Shown: one piece after another, positions 1 to 6,550 of the stretch | How the letters are laid out: every line of letters begins with the position of its first letter | Numbering within the stretch: position 1 is the stretch's first letter | NCBI GenBank assembly: GCA_945888895.1 | Contig: CAMDAY010000091.1 | Coordinates: forward strand, 1-8,240 | Origin: Dehalococcoides mccartyi | GTDB taxonomy: Bacteria; Chloroflexota; Dehalococcoidia; UBA2979 | Length of the DNA stretch: 8,240 nt | Direction of reading: 5' to 3' | The notes under the pieces: model-generated | Told to the model about the DNA's origin: nothing | Database searches by the model: none | What the model saw: the letters and a program-made list of their open reading frames with translations, nothing else | Made by a program: the position numbers and the translations under genes

Positions 1-346
1 GGGAATGCGGTACCCGATCGCGCCAGCGCCACGCGAGGACGAGGACGATCGCGTAGAGCAGTGAGGCACCTAGGGTGAGTTGAAGGTACGCGATCGCCGG
101 CGCCCGGCGGCTGGGCCCCAGCATGTCGGTCCATCCGACGGCCGAGCCCGTCCCGGGGAAGAACTCGAGCAAGAACAGACGCGACGTCGCGATGGAGTAG
201 AGCGCCACGAGCGCGAGCCCGGTCGCTGCGACCGCCACGGATGCTGCGGTCGAGGTGGAGGTCGGCGTCCTCACAGGAGTGGCGACGGCTGAGTCATCGG
301 GCGTCTGATGCGCCACCGCCCGCCGTTCGTGCGCCATGCGCACCAT
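1..346 (-). CDS. Integral membrane protein, N-terminal part (cut by window edge)
   Basis: A minus-strand frame opens with ATG at 346 and stays open to the left edge, giving 115 residues with no stop. The N-terminal ~34 residues are polar and Thr/Ser/Pro-rich. A hydrophobic helix covers about residues 35-54 and a second about 84-106, ending in an Arg/Trp-rich cytoplasmic-looking stretch. This is the start of a multi-pass membrane protein. The loop between the helices (FFPGTGSAVGWTDMLG) resembles extracytoplasmic loops of polytopic enzymes such as glycosyltransferases, but I cannot assign a family. A second in-frame ATG at 337 is possible. No Shine-Dalgarno is evident before either, so the transcript may be leaderless. 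Membrane nature is clear; function is unknown. Confidence 0.6.
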   Translation of the reverse strand, partial: MVRMAHERRAVAHQTPDDSAVATPVRTPTSTSTAASVAVAATGLALVALYSIATSRLFLLEFFPGTGSAVGWTDMLGPSRRAPAIAYLQLTLGASLLYAIVLVLAWRWRDRVPHS

Positions 347-641
347 CGTACCGCGTACTCGGAATGGCGCGACCTTTGAGGGGGGTGAGTCCTCGCGGTG
401 CGATCCGCAGGCGCTACCGGGGGGCGAGGATCCGCTGTCGCGCGAGGAGGACGCGTGGGCACGTGAGGCGCACCGGTTCCGGGAAGACCATGCCCGCCGG
501 TTCGGGCGGGGTCAGGACGGCATCCAACGGCTGCTGGTGGTCAACGGCGCGGGGCCTCTCCGCAGACTTCTGCCGCCTCTTGAGGATGGCATCCCGAACT
601 GCGTCGTGCGCGCGGGCCAGGCGCGCACTGTCCCCCGATAG
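336..641 (+). CDS. Doubtful hypothetical ORF, 101 codons
   Basis: This ORF runs from ATG 336 to TAG 641. The product would be rich in Arg, Glu and Asp, with an amphipathic middle (about residues 43-62), and matches nothing I recognise. About three quarters of its third codon positions are G or C, lower than the neighbouring genes. No ribosome-binding site precedes the ATG, and the start overlaps that of the opposite-strand membrane protein gene. The only support is that it ends 24 bp before a symmetrical hairpin that could terminate transcription from both directions. Chance openness in high-GC DNA is the more likely explanation. No better gene is visible in 347-665. Confidence 0.18.
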   Translation: MRTIVPRTRNGATFEGGESSRCDPQALPGGEDPLSREEDAWAREAHRFREDHARRFGRGQDGIQRLLVVNGAGPLRRLLPPLEDGIPNCVVRAGQARTVPR

Positions 642-665
642 TCCGGGGCCTCGACGCGACGACGC

Positions 666-694
666 GAAGAAGCCCGCCGCCGGCGGGCTTCTTC
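666..694 (-). terminator. Strong hairpin terminator after the redox operon
   Basis: Two 14-bp arms, perfectly complementary (GAAGAAGCCCGCCG at 666-679 and its complement at 681-694), are separated by one base, so the real stem is about 12 bp with a small loop. The hairpin lies 25 bp past the stop of the ferric-reductase-like gene. The A-rich 5' flank and T-rich 3' end of the stem make it usable in both directions. A weaker GC stem (633-637 with 644-648) lies just beyond it in the minus direction. Confidence 0.75.
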
Positions 695-719
695 ATGTCC
701 GGCGCTGCTCACGGGCGCG

Positions 720-1385
720 TCACGCCCTCGCGTTCGTGATCGCGAGCACCACGCGGAGCGCGGTCACCACGCTGAGCAGCGTCGCGGTGCCCAGGTACAG
801 CAGCTGCGCACCCAGCGTGGCGCTGTCCGTACCCGCCGTGATGCTGTGGACGATCGCGAGGATCATCGCGCCGAACGCGAGCGCGTGGATCGCGCGCCAC
901 GCCGCGTAGGGGATCCGCGCCCGCGCCCACGAGGTCGCCGCGATCAGCACCAGCACCAGTCCCGCCGCCGTCCCCATCGCGATCTCGCCGGTGAGGCGCT
1001 CGGAGGCGAACGGGATGATGGCGGCCCACGGCGTCACGCCCGACTCGGCGTGCGTCACGAGCACGACCACGTGCAGCACGGTCGCGATCATGGCGGCGAG
1101 CGTCCACTCCCGGTGGAGGTCCATCACCCACTTCTGCGACAGCCGCCCACCGAGCCCCTTCGAGGACACGAGCGTGCCGAAGACCATCGACAGCCAGAGC
1201 GCGACATAAGCGAGGAGCCCGAGCGCGCGGCCGGCCCACCACAGCAGCGGCTGCTCGGCCAGCGCCATCGTGCTCCACAGCTGCAGCAGCAGGAACGGCG
1301 TAAGCGCGCCGGCGAGGCCGTATAGCAGCGCGATGAGCGCGGCGGGCAGGCGTGAGGTCGCGGGTGCCGGAGTCAGACGAGCCAT
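720..1385 (-). CDS. Ferric-reductase-like haem-binding membrane protein
   Basis: A 221-residue polytopic protein with six likely membrane helices (about residues 12-37, 47-75, 93-113, 133-154, 162-185 and 195-216). Four histidines sit as two pairs: H91/H105 (13 residues between) and H167/H180 (12 between). That is the spacing of the two haem ligand pairs in the ferric reductase/NADPH oxidase transmembrane family, and it predicts two stacked b-type haems passing electrons across the membrane. There is no C-terminal FAD/NAD(P)H domain, so electrons must come from or go to another protein, as in MsrQ-type or other stand-alone family members. I chose ATG 1385 because GAGGGG lies about 8 bp upstream; an in-frame ATG at 1412 would add nine residues. 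The start overlaps the end of the apbE-like gene by 13 bp, indicating an operon. Family is confident; partner and substrate are unknown. Confidence 0.85.
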   Translation of the reverse strand: MARLTPAPATSRLPAALIALLYGLAGALTPFLLLQLWSTMALAEQPLLWWAGRALGLLAYVALWLSMVFGTLVSSKGLGGRLSQKWVMDLHREWTLAAMIATVLHVVVLVTHAESGVTPWAAIIPFASERLTGEIAMGTAAGLVLVLIAATSWARARIPYAAWRAIHALAFGAMILAIVHSITAGTDSATLGAQLLYLGTATLLSVVTALRVVLAITNARA

Positions 1386-2233
1386 CGTCGCATCCCCTCG
1401 GTCATCTCCCACTGGCCTTCACGGCGGAGCAGTGCCTCCGCACCGGACGCTGCCAGCCCCGCCAGCGCCGCCTCCGGCTGCGCGATCAGCGCCGTCGCCA
1501 GCGCGTCCGCGGTCGCCGCGTCTCGCGCGACCACCACGGCGTCCGTCACGGCGTGGCGCGAGGGTCCGCCTCGCGCGGGGTCGATGATGTGGTGCGCATC
1601 CTCGCCCGCCGCTCGCCAGCGCCGCCGGCTCGTCGAGGAGGTGCACACGGCGCCCGCCTCGAGGCTCACGGCGAGCCCGTCGCCCGCGCCGACCACCCAC
1701 GGCTTCCCTCGCTCATCGCGTCCGGCGACGCGAATGTCGCCGCCGCCGTCCACCAGGTAGTCGGTGCAACCGGCGGCTTCCAGCTGCTCCGCCACGCGGT
1801 CGACGGTCCAGCCCTTCGCGATGCCGCCGAGGTCGAGCGTGCCGGTGCCGGAGATCCGGACGATGCCGCGCTCCACCTCGATGCGCAGGGCGTCGGCCGG
1901 CGGCGCGAATGCGAGCTGCGGGCCATCGGCGCGGTCGCGGAGAACCTCGAAGGTACGGTCGTACCCGGCGGCGCTGAGCGCCGCGCCGATGCGCGGGTCG
2001 AAGGCGCCCTGCGTTGCCACGCCGACCTCGAGGGCGCGCGTCACGAGGTCCGCGAGGTCCGCGTCTTGCACGCACCGCTCGCGGTTGAGACGCGAGAGCA
2101 GCGAGTCGGACCGAAAGCGCGAGTAGCGTCGCTCCGCCGCGTGCACCATCTCCTCGAAGGGGGCGAGGTCGAGCCCGGCGGGCGTGCCGATCCACCAATC
2201 CGTGTTCATCGCGCCGAAGGTGCGCGTGTTCAT
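1373..2233 (-). CDS. apbE: ApbE-family FAD:protein FMN transferase
   Basis: This 286-residue protein belongs to the ApbE family, which splits FAD and attaches FMN covalently to Thr/Ser of target flavoproteins, using Mg2+. Family blocks appear in order: TQGAFDP (74-80) followed by GYDRTFE (90-96), LDLGGIAKG (133-141), YLVDGGGDI (159-167), CTSS (197-200), HHIIDP (214-219) and the metal-site segment TADALATAL (241-249). The start is ATG 2233: it overlaps the upstream stop as ATGA, and AAGGG lies about 4 bp upstream. The frame remains open further upstream to 2815, but that stretch lies under two other genes and lacks ApbE features. No signal peptide or lipobox is visible, unlike most periplasmic ApbE proteins, so it may act in the cytoplasm. 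The protein is shorter than typical members (about 330-350) mainly because this leader is absent. Co-transcription with a haem membrane protein fits a redox role. Confidence 0.92.
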   Translation of the reverse strand: MNTRTFGAMNTDWWIGTPAGLDLAPFEEMVHAAERRYSRFRSDSLLSRLNRERCVQDADLADLVTRALEVGVATQGAFDPRIGAALSAAGYDRTFEVLRDRADGPQLAFAPPADALRIEVERGIVRISGTGTLDLGGIAKGWTVDRVAEQLEAAGCTDYLVDGGGDIRVAGRDERGKPWVVGAGDGLAVSLEAGAVCTSSTSRRRWRAAGEDAHHIIDPARGGPSRHAVTDAVVVARDAATADALATALIAQPEAALAGLAASGAEALLRREGQWEMTEGMRRWLV

Positions 2234-2673
2234 GACGCCCTTGACCGTCTGGTGACGATGCGCGGTGTTGGCACGGGCGTTGCCTTCGTCGCGGGGGCGA
2301 CGACGGGCGTGGCAGTGGCTGGTGCCGCGACAGTCGCCGCTGCGCCCCCCGGCGCGGGCGCCGATGCGGCGGGCGACGCTGGTGCCGGAGCGGTCGTTAC
2401 GGGCGCGCTCGTTGCCTGTGCGGTTGGGGTCACGCTCGCGACGCCGGGCGTCGGGGCGGTGATCATGGGCGTCGACGATGGCAGAGCCGGCGGTGCGGGT
2501 GGGGTGGCGGAGATCGCCTCCTGCGACAGCGCGAGGCTCGCCTCGGCGCCGTCGGGCAGCGCGGCCGGTTGCTCCACCCTCAGCACGCCAAGCCATGCCG
2601 CTGCCAGGGTCATCGCCGACCCGGCGGCCACCGAGAGGCGAGCGAGTGTCTTGCGTTCCTGCGTGGCGGTCAT
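2230..2673 (-). CDS. Small membrane-anchored protein with Pro/Ala/Thr-rich tail
   Basis: A 147-residue protein of unknown family. A short basic N-terminus (ERKTLAR) is followed by one hydrophobic segment at about 11-31, which may be a membrane anchor or uncleaved signal. From about 55 to 138 it is almost entirely Pro, Ala, Thr, Ser, Val and Gly, with no predictable fold, and it ends in a basic patch (RRSRAS). This looks like an extracytoplasmic, wall-spanning or linker tail, perhaps glycosylated. Its ATG lies in an ATGA overlap with the upstream gene, and its TGA overlaps the ATG of the apbE-like gene in the same way, so the three are translationally coupled. Codon use alone would be weak evidence for such a low-complexity protein; the two exact overlaps make it convincing. 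No Cys, His pair or flavinylation motif is seen. Confidence 0.72.
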   Translation of the reverse strand: MTATQERKTLARLSVAAGSAMTLAAAWLGVLRVEQPAALPDGAEASLALSQEAISATPPAPPALPSSTPMITAPTPGVASVTPTAQATSAPVTTAPAPASPAASAPAPGGAAATVAAPATATPVVAPATKATPVPTPRIVTRRSRAS

Positions 2674-3089
2674 CGGCGTGCTCCCCGAACGGACGAACGG
2701 GACTCCCGGCGATCCTCGCGGTCATCGTCATCGCCGTCGTCGTGGTCATCCCCGGACGTGCGCGAGCGATCCTGGTGCTCGTCGTCGTCGTCGTCATCGT
2801 CCTTGTCGTACCCACGCGCGGGAGCCGCGATCACGTACAGGTACTCGACCGGCCCCGCCGGCGTCTGGACGACCTGGCTGCTCGCGATCTGCTCGCCGAG
2901 CGCGAGTGTGATCGTCGGGCCTCCCGGCGTCGTGACCAGCGCCTGTTCGGCGCTCGCCGTCGCGACCGGGCTGCTGCTCGTCGCCTCGGTCGAGCCGCCC
3001 AGACCGAACGTCGCCAGGGTGGCCGTCACCGCCGATGCGGCGACGATCACCCCCGCCGCCGCGTATCCGATTAGCGTTGTCGTGCTCAT
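2670..3089 (-). CDS. Small membrane-anchored protein with Asp-rich tail
   Basis: This first gene of the redox operon encodes 139 residues. One hydrophobic segment (about 6-28) is followed by a Ser/Thr linker and a small beta-rich-looking region at about 48-90 (TPGGPTITLALGEQI, then PAGPVEYLYVIAAP). The tail from 95 to about 130 is packed with acidic residues, including seven consecutive Asp (97-103) and two more clusters with His, and it ends in a basic patch. With an N-out anchor the tail would lie outside the membrane, where clustered Asp/His could bind divalent or ferric ions; that is inference. I recognise no family. The start is ATG 3089, with GGAGG placed 5 bp upstream. The stop overlaps the next ATG as ATGA. 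It faces the response regulator gene across a 123-bp divergent region. Confidence 0.75.
   Translation of the reverse strand: MSTTTLIGYAAAGVIVAASAVTATLATFGLGGSTEATSSSPVATASAEQALVTTPGGPTITLALGEQIASSQVVQTPAGPVEYLYVIAAPARGYDKDDDDDDDEHQDRSRTSGDDHDDGDDDDREDRRESRSSVRGARR
2778..2807. repeat. GTC/GAC trinucleotide run coding for poly-Asp
   Basis: Five consecutive GTC triplets (2781-2795) are followed by near-repeats ATC, GTC, CTT and GTC. On the minus strand they read as GAC/GAT codons for the seven-Asp block of the acidic-tail protein. A looser run of the same triplet lies at 2725-2745. Such tracts can change length by slippage, in whole codons. Confidence 0.6.
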
Positions 3090-3212
3090 GTGCGCCTCCG
3101 TCCTTCCAACGAAGGATCGCCTGCTTCCGTTGGTGCCGCCTTTCGCTCCCTGTGAGTTCTCAAAGGAACCGGCTCAAACGTCGCTCACACGAAACGGCGA
3201 TACGCTGGCGAC
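3090..3212. promoter_or_regulatory. Divergent promoter/operator region between redox operon and two-component genes
   Basis: This 123-bp gap separates the starts of two opposed operons. It contains CTCAAA at 3159-3164 and 3173-3178, CTCACA at 3184-3189, and the complement of CTCACA (TGTGAG) at 3151-3156, which makes an inverted pair with it. Spacings of 14 and 11 bp between direct copies are in the range used by OmpR-type regulators, which bind tandem repeats about one helical turn apart. A short hairpin (TCCTTC 3101-3106 with GAAGGA 3111-3116) lies in the leader of the minus operon, just before its GGAGG ribosome site. Binding by the adjacent regulator is inferred. Confidence 0.5.
3201..3206 (+). 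promoter_or_regulatory. Possible -10 box (TACGCT) for a leaderless response regulator mRNA
   Basis: TACGCT fits the TANNNT form of a -10 element and ends 6 bp before ATG 3213, which would place the transcription start at the A of the start codon. No Shine-Dalgarno lies before this ATG, which agrees with a leaderless transcript. No good -35 is seen, as expected if an activator assists. Confidence 0.35.
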
Positions 3213-3877
<665 letters not shown>

Positions 3878-3881
<4 letters not shown>

Positions 3882-5158
3882 TCCACGCCGCGCGCCTGCG
3901 GCTCACCGCGTGGTACGCGGCGATCGTGCTCGCGATCCTGCTCGTCCTCGGGGTCGCGGCCTCCGTCACGATGCGTCGCACGCTCCTCGGCGCGATCGAC
4001 CGCGACCTCCGAGTCGTGGCGGAGGGCGCGAGCCTCGCCGGCCTCGAGGACGGGCGCGAGGGGCGTCAGGGGCGTGGGCGTGGATCGGACGAGTCTGAGG
4101 GCGACTCGCACCGGGAGTATGCGGACACGTTCGTGCTCGTGGTCGCGCCGGATGGACGCGTCGTGTCCAGCCCATCGTGGGTCGACGCGGACGAACTCGC
4201 CGGCGAGCACGTTGCGGAAGCAGCACTGCAGGGGCGGAGCGAGCTGCGGACGGTCGAGGTAGACAACGAGCGGTTCCGCATCTACACGACCCCGGCCCGT
4301 GACGACGGACGCATCGTCGGCGCGGTTGTCGGCGGTAAGAGCCTCGGCGCGCATGAGCGCGACCTGCGACTGCTGCTCACGATCCTCGTGGGCACCGGCA
4401 GCGTGGGCGCCCTCCTCGCGGTGGCCGGTGGTTACGTATTCGCGGGCCGCGCCCTGGAGCCGATCCGTGTGGCGTACGAGCGTCAACGGCGCTTTGTCGG
4501 GGACGCGTCGCACGAACTGCGCTCCCCGCTCGCCGTGATCCGCGCCTCCGCCGACCTGCTGCTGCGGGAGCGGCTGGCCTCCGGCCAGCGCGAGTCCGCC
4601 GAAGAGATCCGCGACACGGCGATCGAGGCATCGGCGCTCATCGATGACCTGCTGGCGCTCGCCCGCCTCGATCGTGAGGGCGTGACGGCCGCCTCCGAGG
4701 TCGTGGACCTCGCGACCGTGGTGGCGGGCGCCCTCGACCAGATGCGGCTGCTGCTCGAGGAGCGCGGCACGACACCCTCCACCGACCTGCGGTCGGCGCC
4801 TGCGCGCTGCCCGCAGGCGGCGGTGCAGCGCATCACGCGCGCGCTCCTTGAGAACGTGATCGCGCACACGCCCCCCGGCACTGCCGTTGACGTCACCACG
4901 GTCATCGAGGACGACGCCGCGGTGCTCCGCGTGCGTGACCACGGCCCCGGCGTGGCGGCATCAAACCTGTCGACGCTCCTCGATCGGTTCGCGCGCGTGG
5001 ACAAGGCGCGCACGCCGGGCACGGGCTCCGGCCTCGGCCTCGCGATCGTGGCTGCGCTGGCGCGGCGCTTCCGCGGCACCGTCGCCGTCTCCAACGCTGA
5101 AGGCGGTGGACTGCAGGTGGACGTGCGACTCCCGCTGGCAACTCGCCCCACGGCGTAG
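3878..5158 (+). CDS. Membrane sensor histidine kinase
   Basis: A 426-residue sensor kinase paired with the preceding regulator. TM1 (about 12-31) and TM2 (about 165-190) flank an extracytoplasmic sensor of about 130 residues. A charged low-complexity stretch (58-80, Gly/Arg then Asp/Glu/Ser) is followed by a compact domain with VLVVAPDGRVVSSPS. Only a short linker joins TM2 to the H-box, so a full HAMP domain appears to be missing. The H-box is SHELRSPL with H212. The ATPase domain has the N-box around N326 (LLENVIAHTP), G1 DHGPGVA (354-360), an F-box (LLDRFARVD) and G2 GTGSGLGLAI (381-390), so all catalytic parts are present. The start codon overlaps the regulator stop, indicating co-translation. 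The ligand is unknown; given the neighbours, metal or redox status is a reasonable guess. Confidence 0.95.
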
Positions 5159-5180
5159 GCCGTGCGCAGCTGGTGGGAGT

Positions 5181-5222
5181 CGAAGCCGGTGGCCGGGTGG
5201 CACGGCCGCGTGCCACGCTTCG
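5181..5222 (+). terminator. Possible terminator after the two-component operon
   Basis: A perfect 8-bp stem with a 4-base loop (GTGGCACG 5197-5204 with CGTGCCAC 5209-5216) is enclosed by a second 6-bp pairing (CGAAGC 5181-5186 with GCTTCG 5217-5222). It starts 23 bp after the kinase stop. There is no real T-run after it, so it may be a weak terminator or an mRNA-stabilising structure. Confidence 0.45.
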
Positions 5223-5289
5223 GTTCCGCCCGAGGATCCGCGTTCGTCCGTCGGCATCTGAGCGACGGCGGTGGATGCGCGATCCGCGA

Positions 5290-5318
5290 GTGTCGGTACC
5301 CTGTTCAGTACCCGACAC
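5290..5318 (-). terminator. Hairpin 34 bp downstream of tRNA-Pro, possible terminator
   Basis: Arms GTGTCGGTAC (5290-5299) and GTACCCGACAC (5308-5318) pair over 10 bp with a single bulged C and an 8-base loop. It lies 34 bp past the tRNA 3' end and could end that transcript. No T-run follows on either strand. Apart from this and the preceding hairpin, nothing is seen in 5159-5352. Confidence 0.35.
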
Positions 5319-5352
5319 CACTCCGGTGCGGTCGGATCTGAATCTAGAAGTG

Positions 5353-5429
5353 TGGTCGGGGCACACAGATTCGAACTGTGGGCCTCTGCGTCCCAAACGC
5401 AGCGCTCTGCCAGGCTGAGCTATGCCCCG
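5353..5429 (-). tRNA. tRNA-Pro (anticodon UGG)
   Basis: The minus strand folds into a standard cloverleaf of 74 nt plus an encoded CCA. The acceptor is CGGGGCA paired with TGCCCCG, followed by discriminator A and CCA at 5355-5353. The D stem is GCTC/GAGC. The anticodon stem CTGCG/CGCAG encloses loop TTTGGGA, which gives anticodon TGG. The variable loop is 5 nt, and the T stem CACAG/CTGTG carries loop TTCGAAT. The C1-G72 pair with A73 is the usual proline identity feature and agrees with the anticodon. It lies just downstream of pyrD on the same strand but has its own promoter-like boxes. Confidence 0.97.
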
Positions 5430-5441
5430 ACGACCGGTTCG

Positions 5442-5471
5442 ACGCTAGGCGCGTCGAGGAGTGCGCGTCAA
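5442..5471 (-). promoter_or_regulatory. Likely promoter of tRNA-Pro
   Basis: TTGACG (complement of 5466-5471) matches the -35 consensus at five of six positions, and TAGCGT (complement of 5442-5447) is a plausible -10 at an 18-bp spacing. Transcription would begin a few bases before the tRNA 5' end at 5429. The -35 box begins 6 bp past the pyrD stop codon. Confidence 0.55.
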
Positions 5472-5476
5472 CCGCG

Positions 5477-6406
5477 CTAGTCCTTGCGGCGCGCGACGCC
5501 TCGGATCTCCTCGATGGTGGCGACGCCCTCCGCGGTGAACCACTCCTCGAGCTCGCGCAGGATGTTCCACGGCGCGGCGGGGTCGAGGAACGACGCGGTG
5601 CCGACCTGCACGGCGGTCGCCCCGGCCATGATGAATTCGACGCAGTCGAGGCCGGTCATGATGCCGCCGGAGGCGACGACCGGGATCTCGACGACGGACG
5701 AGGCCTGGAAGACGTTCCGCATGGCGATCGGCTTCACCGCGGGGCCGGAGAGCCCACCGAACCCGTTGGCGATCACGGGACGTCGGCGCTTTGCGTCGAT
5801 CGCCATCGCGGGGATCGTGTTGGAGACGGTGAGGGCGTGGGCGCCCGCGCGCTCGACCGCCTCGGCGATCGGGCGGACGTCGGCGACGCTGGGGGTGAGC
5901 TTCACGAGGAAGGGGAGGGAAGTGGCGTTCGCCACCTCGCGCACGACCGCGGCGGCGTGGTGCACATCCTGGCCGAACTCGAGGCCGCCCGCCTCGACGT
6001 TCGGGCACGAGATGTTGACCTCGAGCGCGGCCACGCCGGGGACGCCGTCGAGGCGCGCGGCGAGTGTGCCGTACTCCTCCAGGGTGTAGCCCATGATGTT
6101 CACGATCGCAGGCACGTTCCACCGTTCCCAGACCGGGCAGATGGTGTTGATGAGCGCCGACACGCCGATGTTCTGGAACCCGATGGCGTTGATCATCCCG
6201 GCGGCGGTCTCAACCGTCCGAGGCGTGCCGTTACCTCGACGCGGCTGGATAGTTGTGCCCTTGGAAACGATCGCGCCGAGTTGCTCCAGGTCGAAGTGCT
6301 TCCCGATCTCGATGCCGTTGGAGAAGGTGCCGGACGCCGTCATCACGGGGTTGCGGAGCCGCAACTCGAGCTTGTGCTGCGGGGCGAGGTTGACGGACAG
6401 GTCCAC
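5477..6406 (-). CDS. pyrD: Dihydroorotate dehydrogenase, class 1B catalytic subunit
   Basis: A 309-residue FMN enzyme that oxidises dihydroorotate to orotate in pyrimidine synthesis, in the cytoplasm. It is an (alpha/beta)8 barrel. Visible family features are NPVMTASGTF (19-28), the substrate loop AIGFQNIGV (74-82), NISCPN (131-136) with the active-site base C134, the FMN-contacting lysines K49 and K169, SNT (195-197), GGLSGPAVKPI (217-227) and the phosphate-binding VASGGI (244-249). A Cys base, rather than Ser, and the lack of an N-terminal membrane helix mark class 1. The closing regions resemble the NAD-linked 1B type, which normally works with the iron-sulfur flavoprotein PyrK; no pyrK is in this window. 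The start is GTG 6406, with GAGG about 8 bp upstream. Length is normal for the family (about 300-310). Confidence 0.95.
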   Translation of the reverse strand: MDLSVNLAPQHKLELRLRNPVMTASGTFSNGIEIGKHFDLEQLGAIVSKGTTIQPRRGNGTPRTVETAAGMINAIGFQNIGVSALINTICPVWERWNVPAIVNIMGYTLEEYGTLAARLDGVPGVAALEVNISCPNVEAGGLEFGQDVHHAAAVVREVANATSLPFLVKLTPSVADVRPIAEAVERAGAHALTVSNTIPAMAIDAKRRRPVIANGFGGLSGPAVKPIAMRNVFQASSVVEIPVVASGGIMTGLDCVEFIMAGATAVQVGTASFLDPAAPWNILRELEEWFTAEGVATIEEIRGVARRKD

Positions 6407-6439
6407 GGGGGCGTCCTCGGTCGGCGGGGAGTGACCTCG

Positions 6440-6445
6440 ATGATA
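6440..6445 (-). promoter_or_regulatory. Likely -10 box for pyrD (TATCAT)
   Basis: TATCAT on the minus strand matches five of six -10 consensus bases and stands out in a GC-rich gap. It lies 33 bp before the GTG start, between the upstream terminator hairpin and pyrD, so pyrD probably has its own promoter with a leader of about 27 nt. No clear -35 is seen. Confidence 0.45.
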
Positions 6446-6486
6446 CCGCGCGCCGTCCGAGACTGCCCGAGAGGGCCGACGACGCA

Positions 6487-6514
6487 GAACGGCGCCCCCG
6501 AGGGAGCGCCGTTC
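6487..6514 (-). terminator. Hairpin terminator after the small Cys/His gene
   Basis: Nine-bp perfect arms (GAACGGCGC 6487-6495 and GCGCCGTTC 6506-6514), extended by inner C/G pairs, lie 36 bp beyond the stop of the small Cys/His gene. On the minus strand the stem ends in GCCGTTCTGC, with a short T-pair but no long T-run. Confidence 0.6.
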
Positions 6515-6550
6515 GTGACTGCGATGCTGACTGGCCGAAGTCGGGCTCGA

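Noticed and set aside
347..665. Riboswitch or structured RNA in the left gene-poor gap
   Set aside because: I looked for cobalamin-type and other conserved cores on both strands and found no consistent set of conserved elements, only GC-rich local stems.
795..845. Possible flavinylation motif (DSATLG) in the ferric-reductase-like protein
   Set aside because: It lacks the Gly and the S/T-G-A-T core of real ApbE acceptor sites and lies in a short loop between membrane helices.
2234..2815. N-terminal extension making the ApbE protein 480 residues
   Set aside because: The extra region lies under two other genes, is low-complexity Thr/Arg-rich and lacks ApbE features. ATG 2233 has an ATGA overlap and a ribosome site.
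1352..2911. 519-codon plus-strand ORF opposite the redox operon
   Set aside because: It is antisense to four genes with clear family features or exact overlaps. The translation is Arg/Ala/Gly-rich with no motif; long shadow frames are expected at this GC content.
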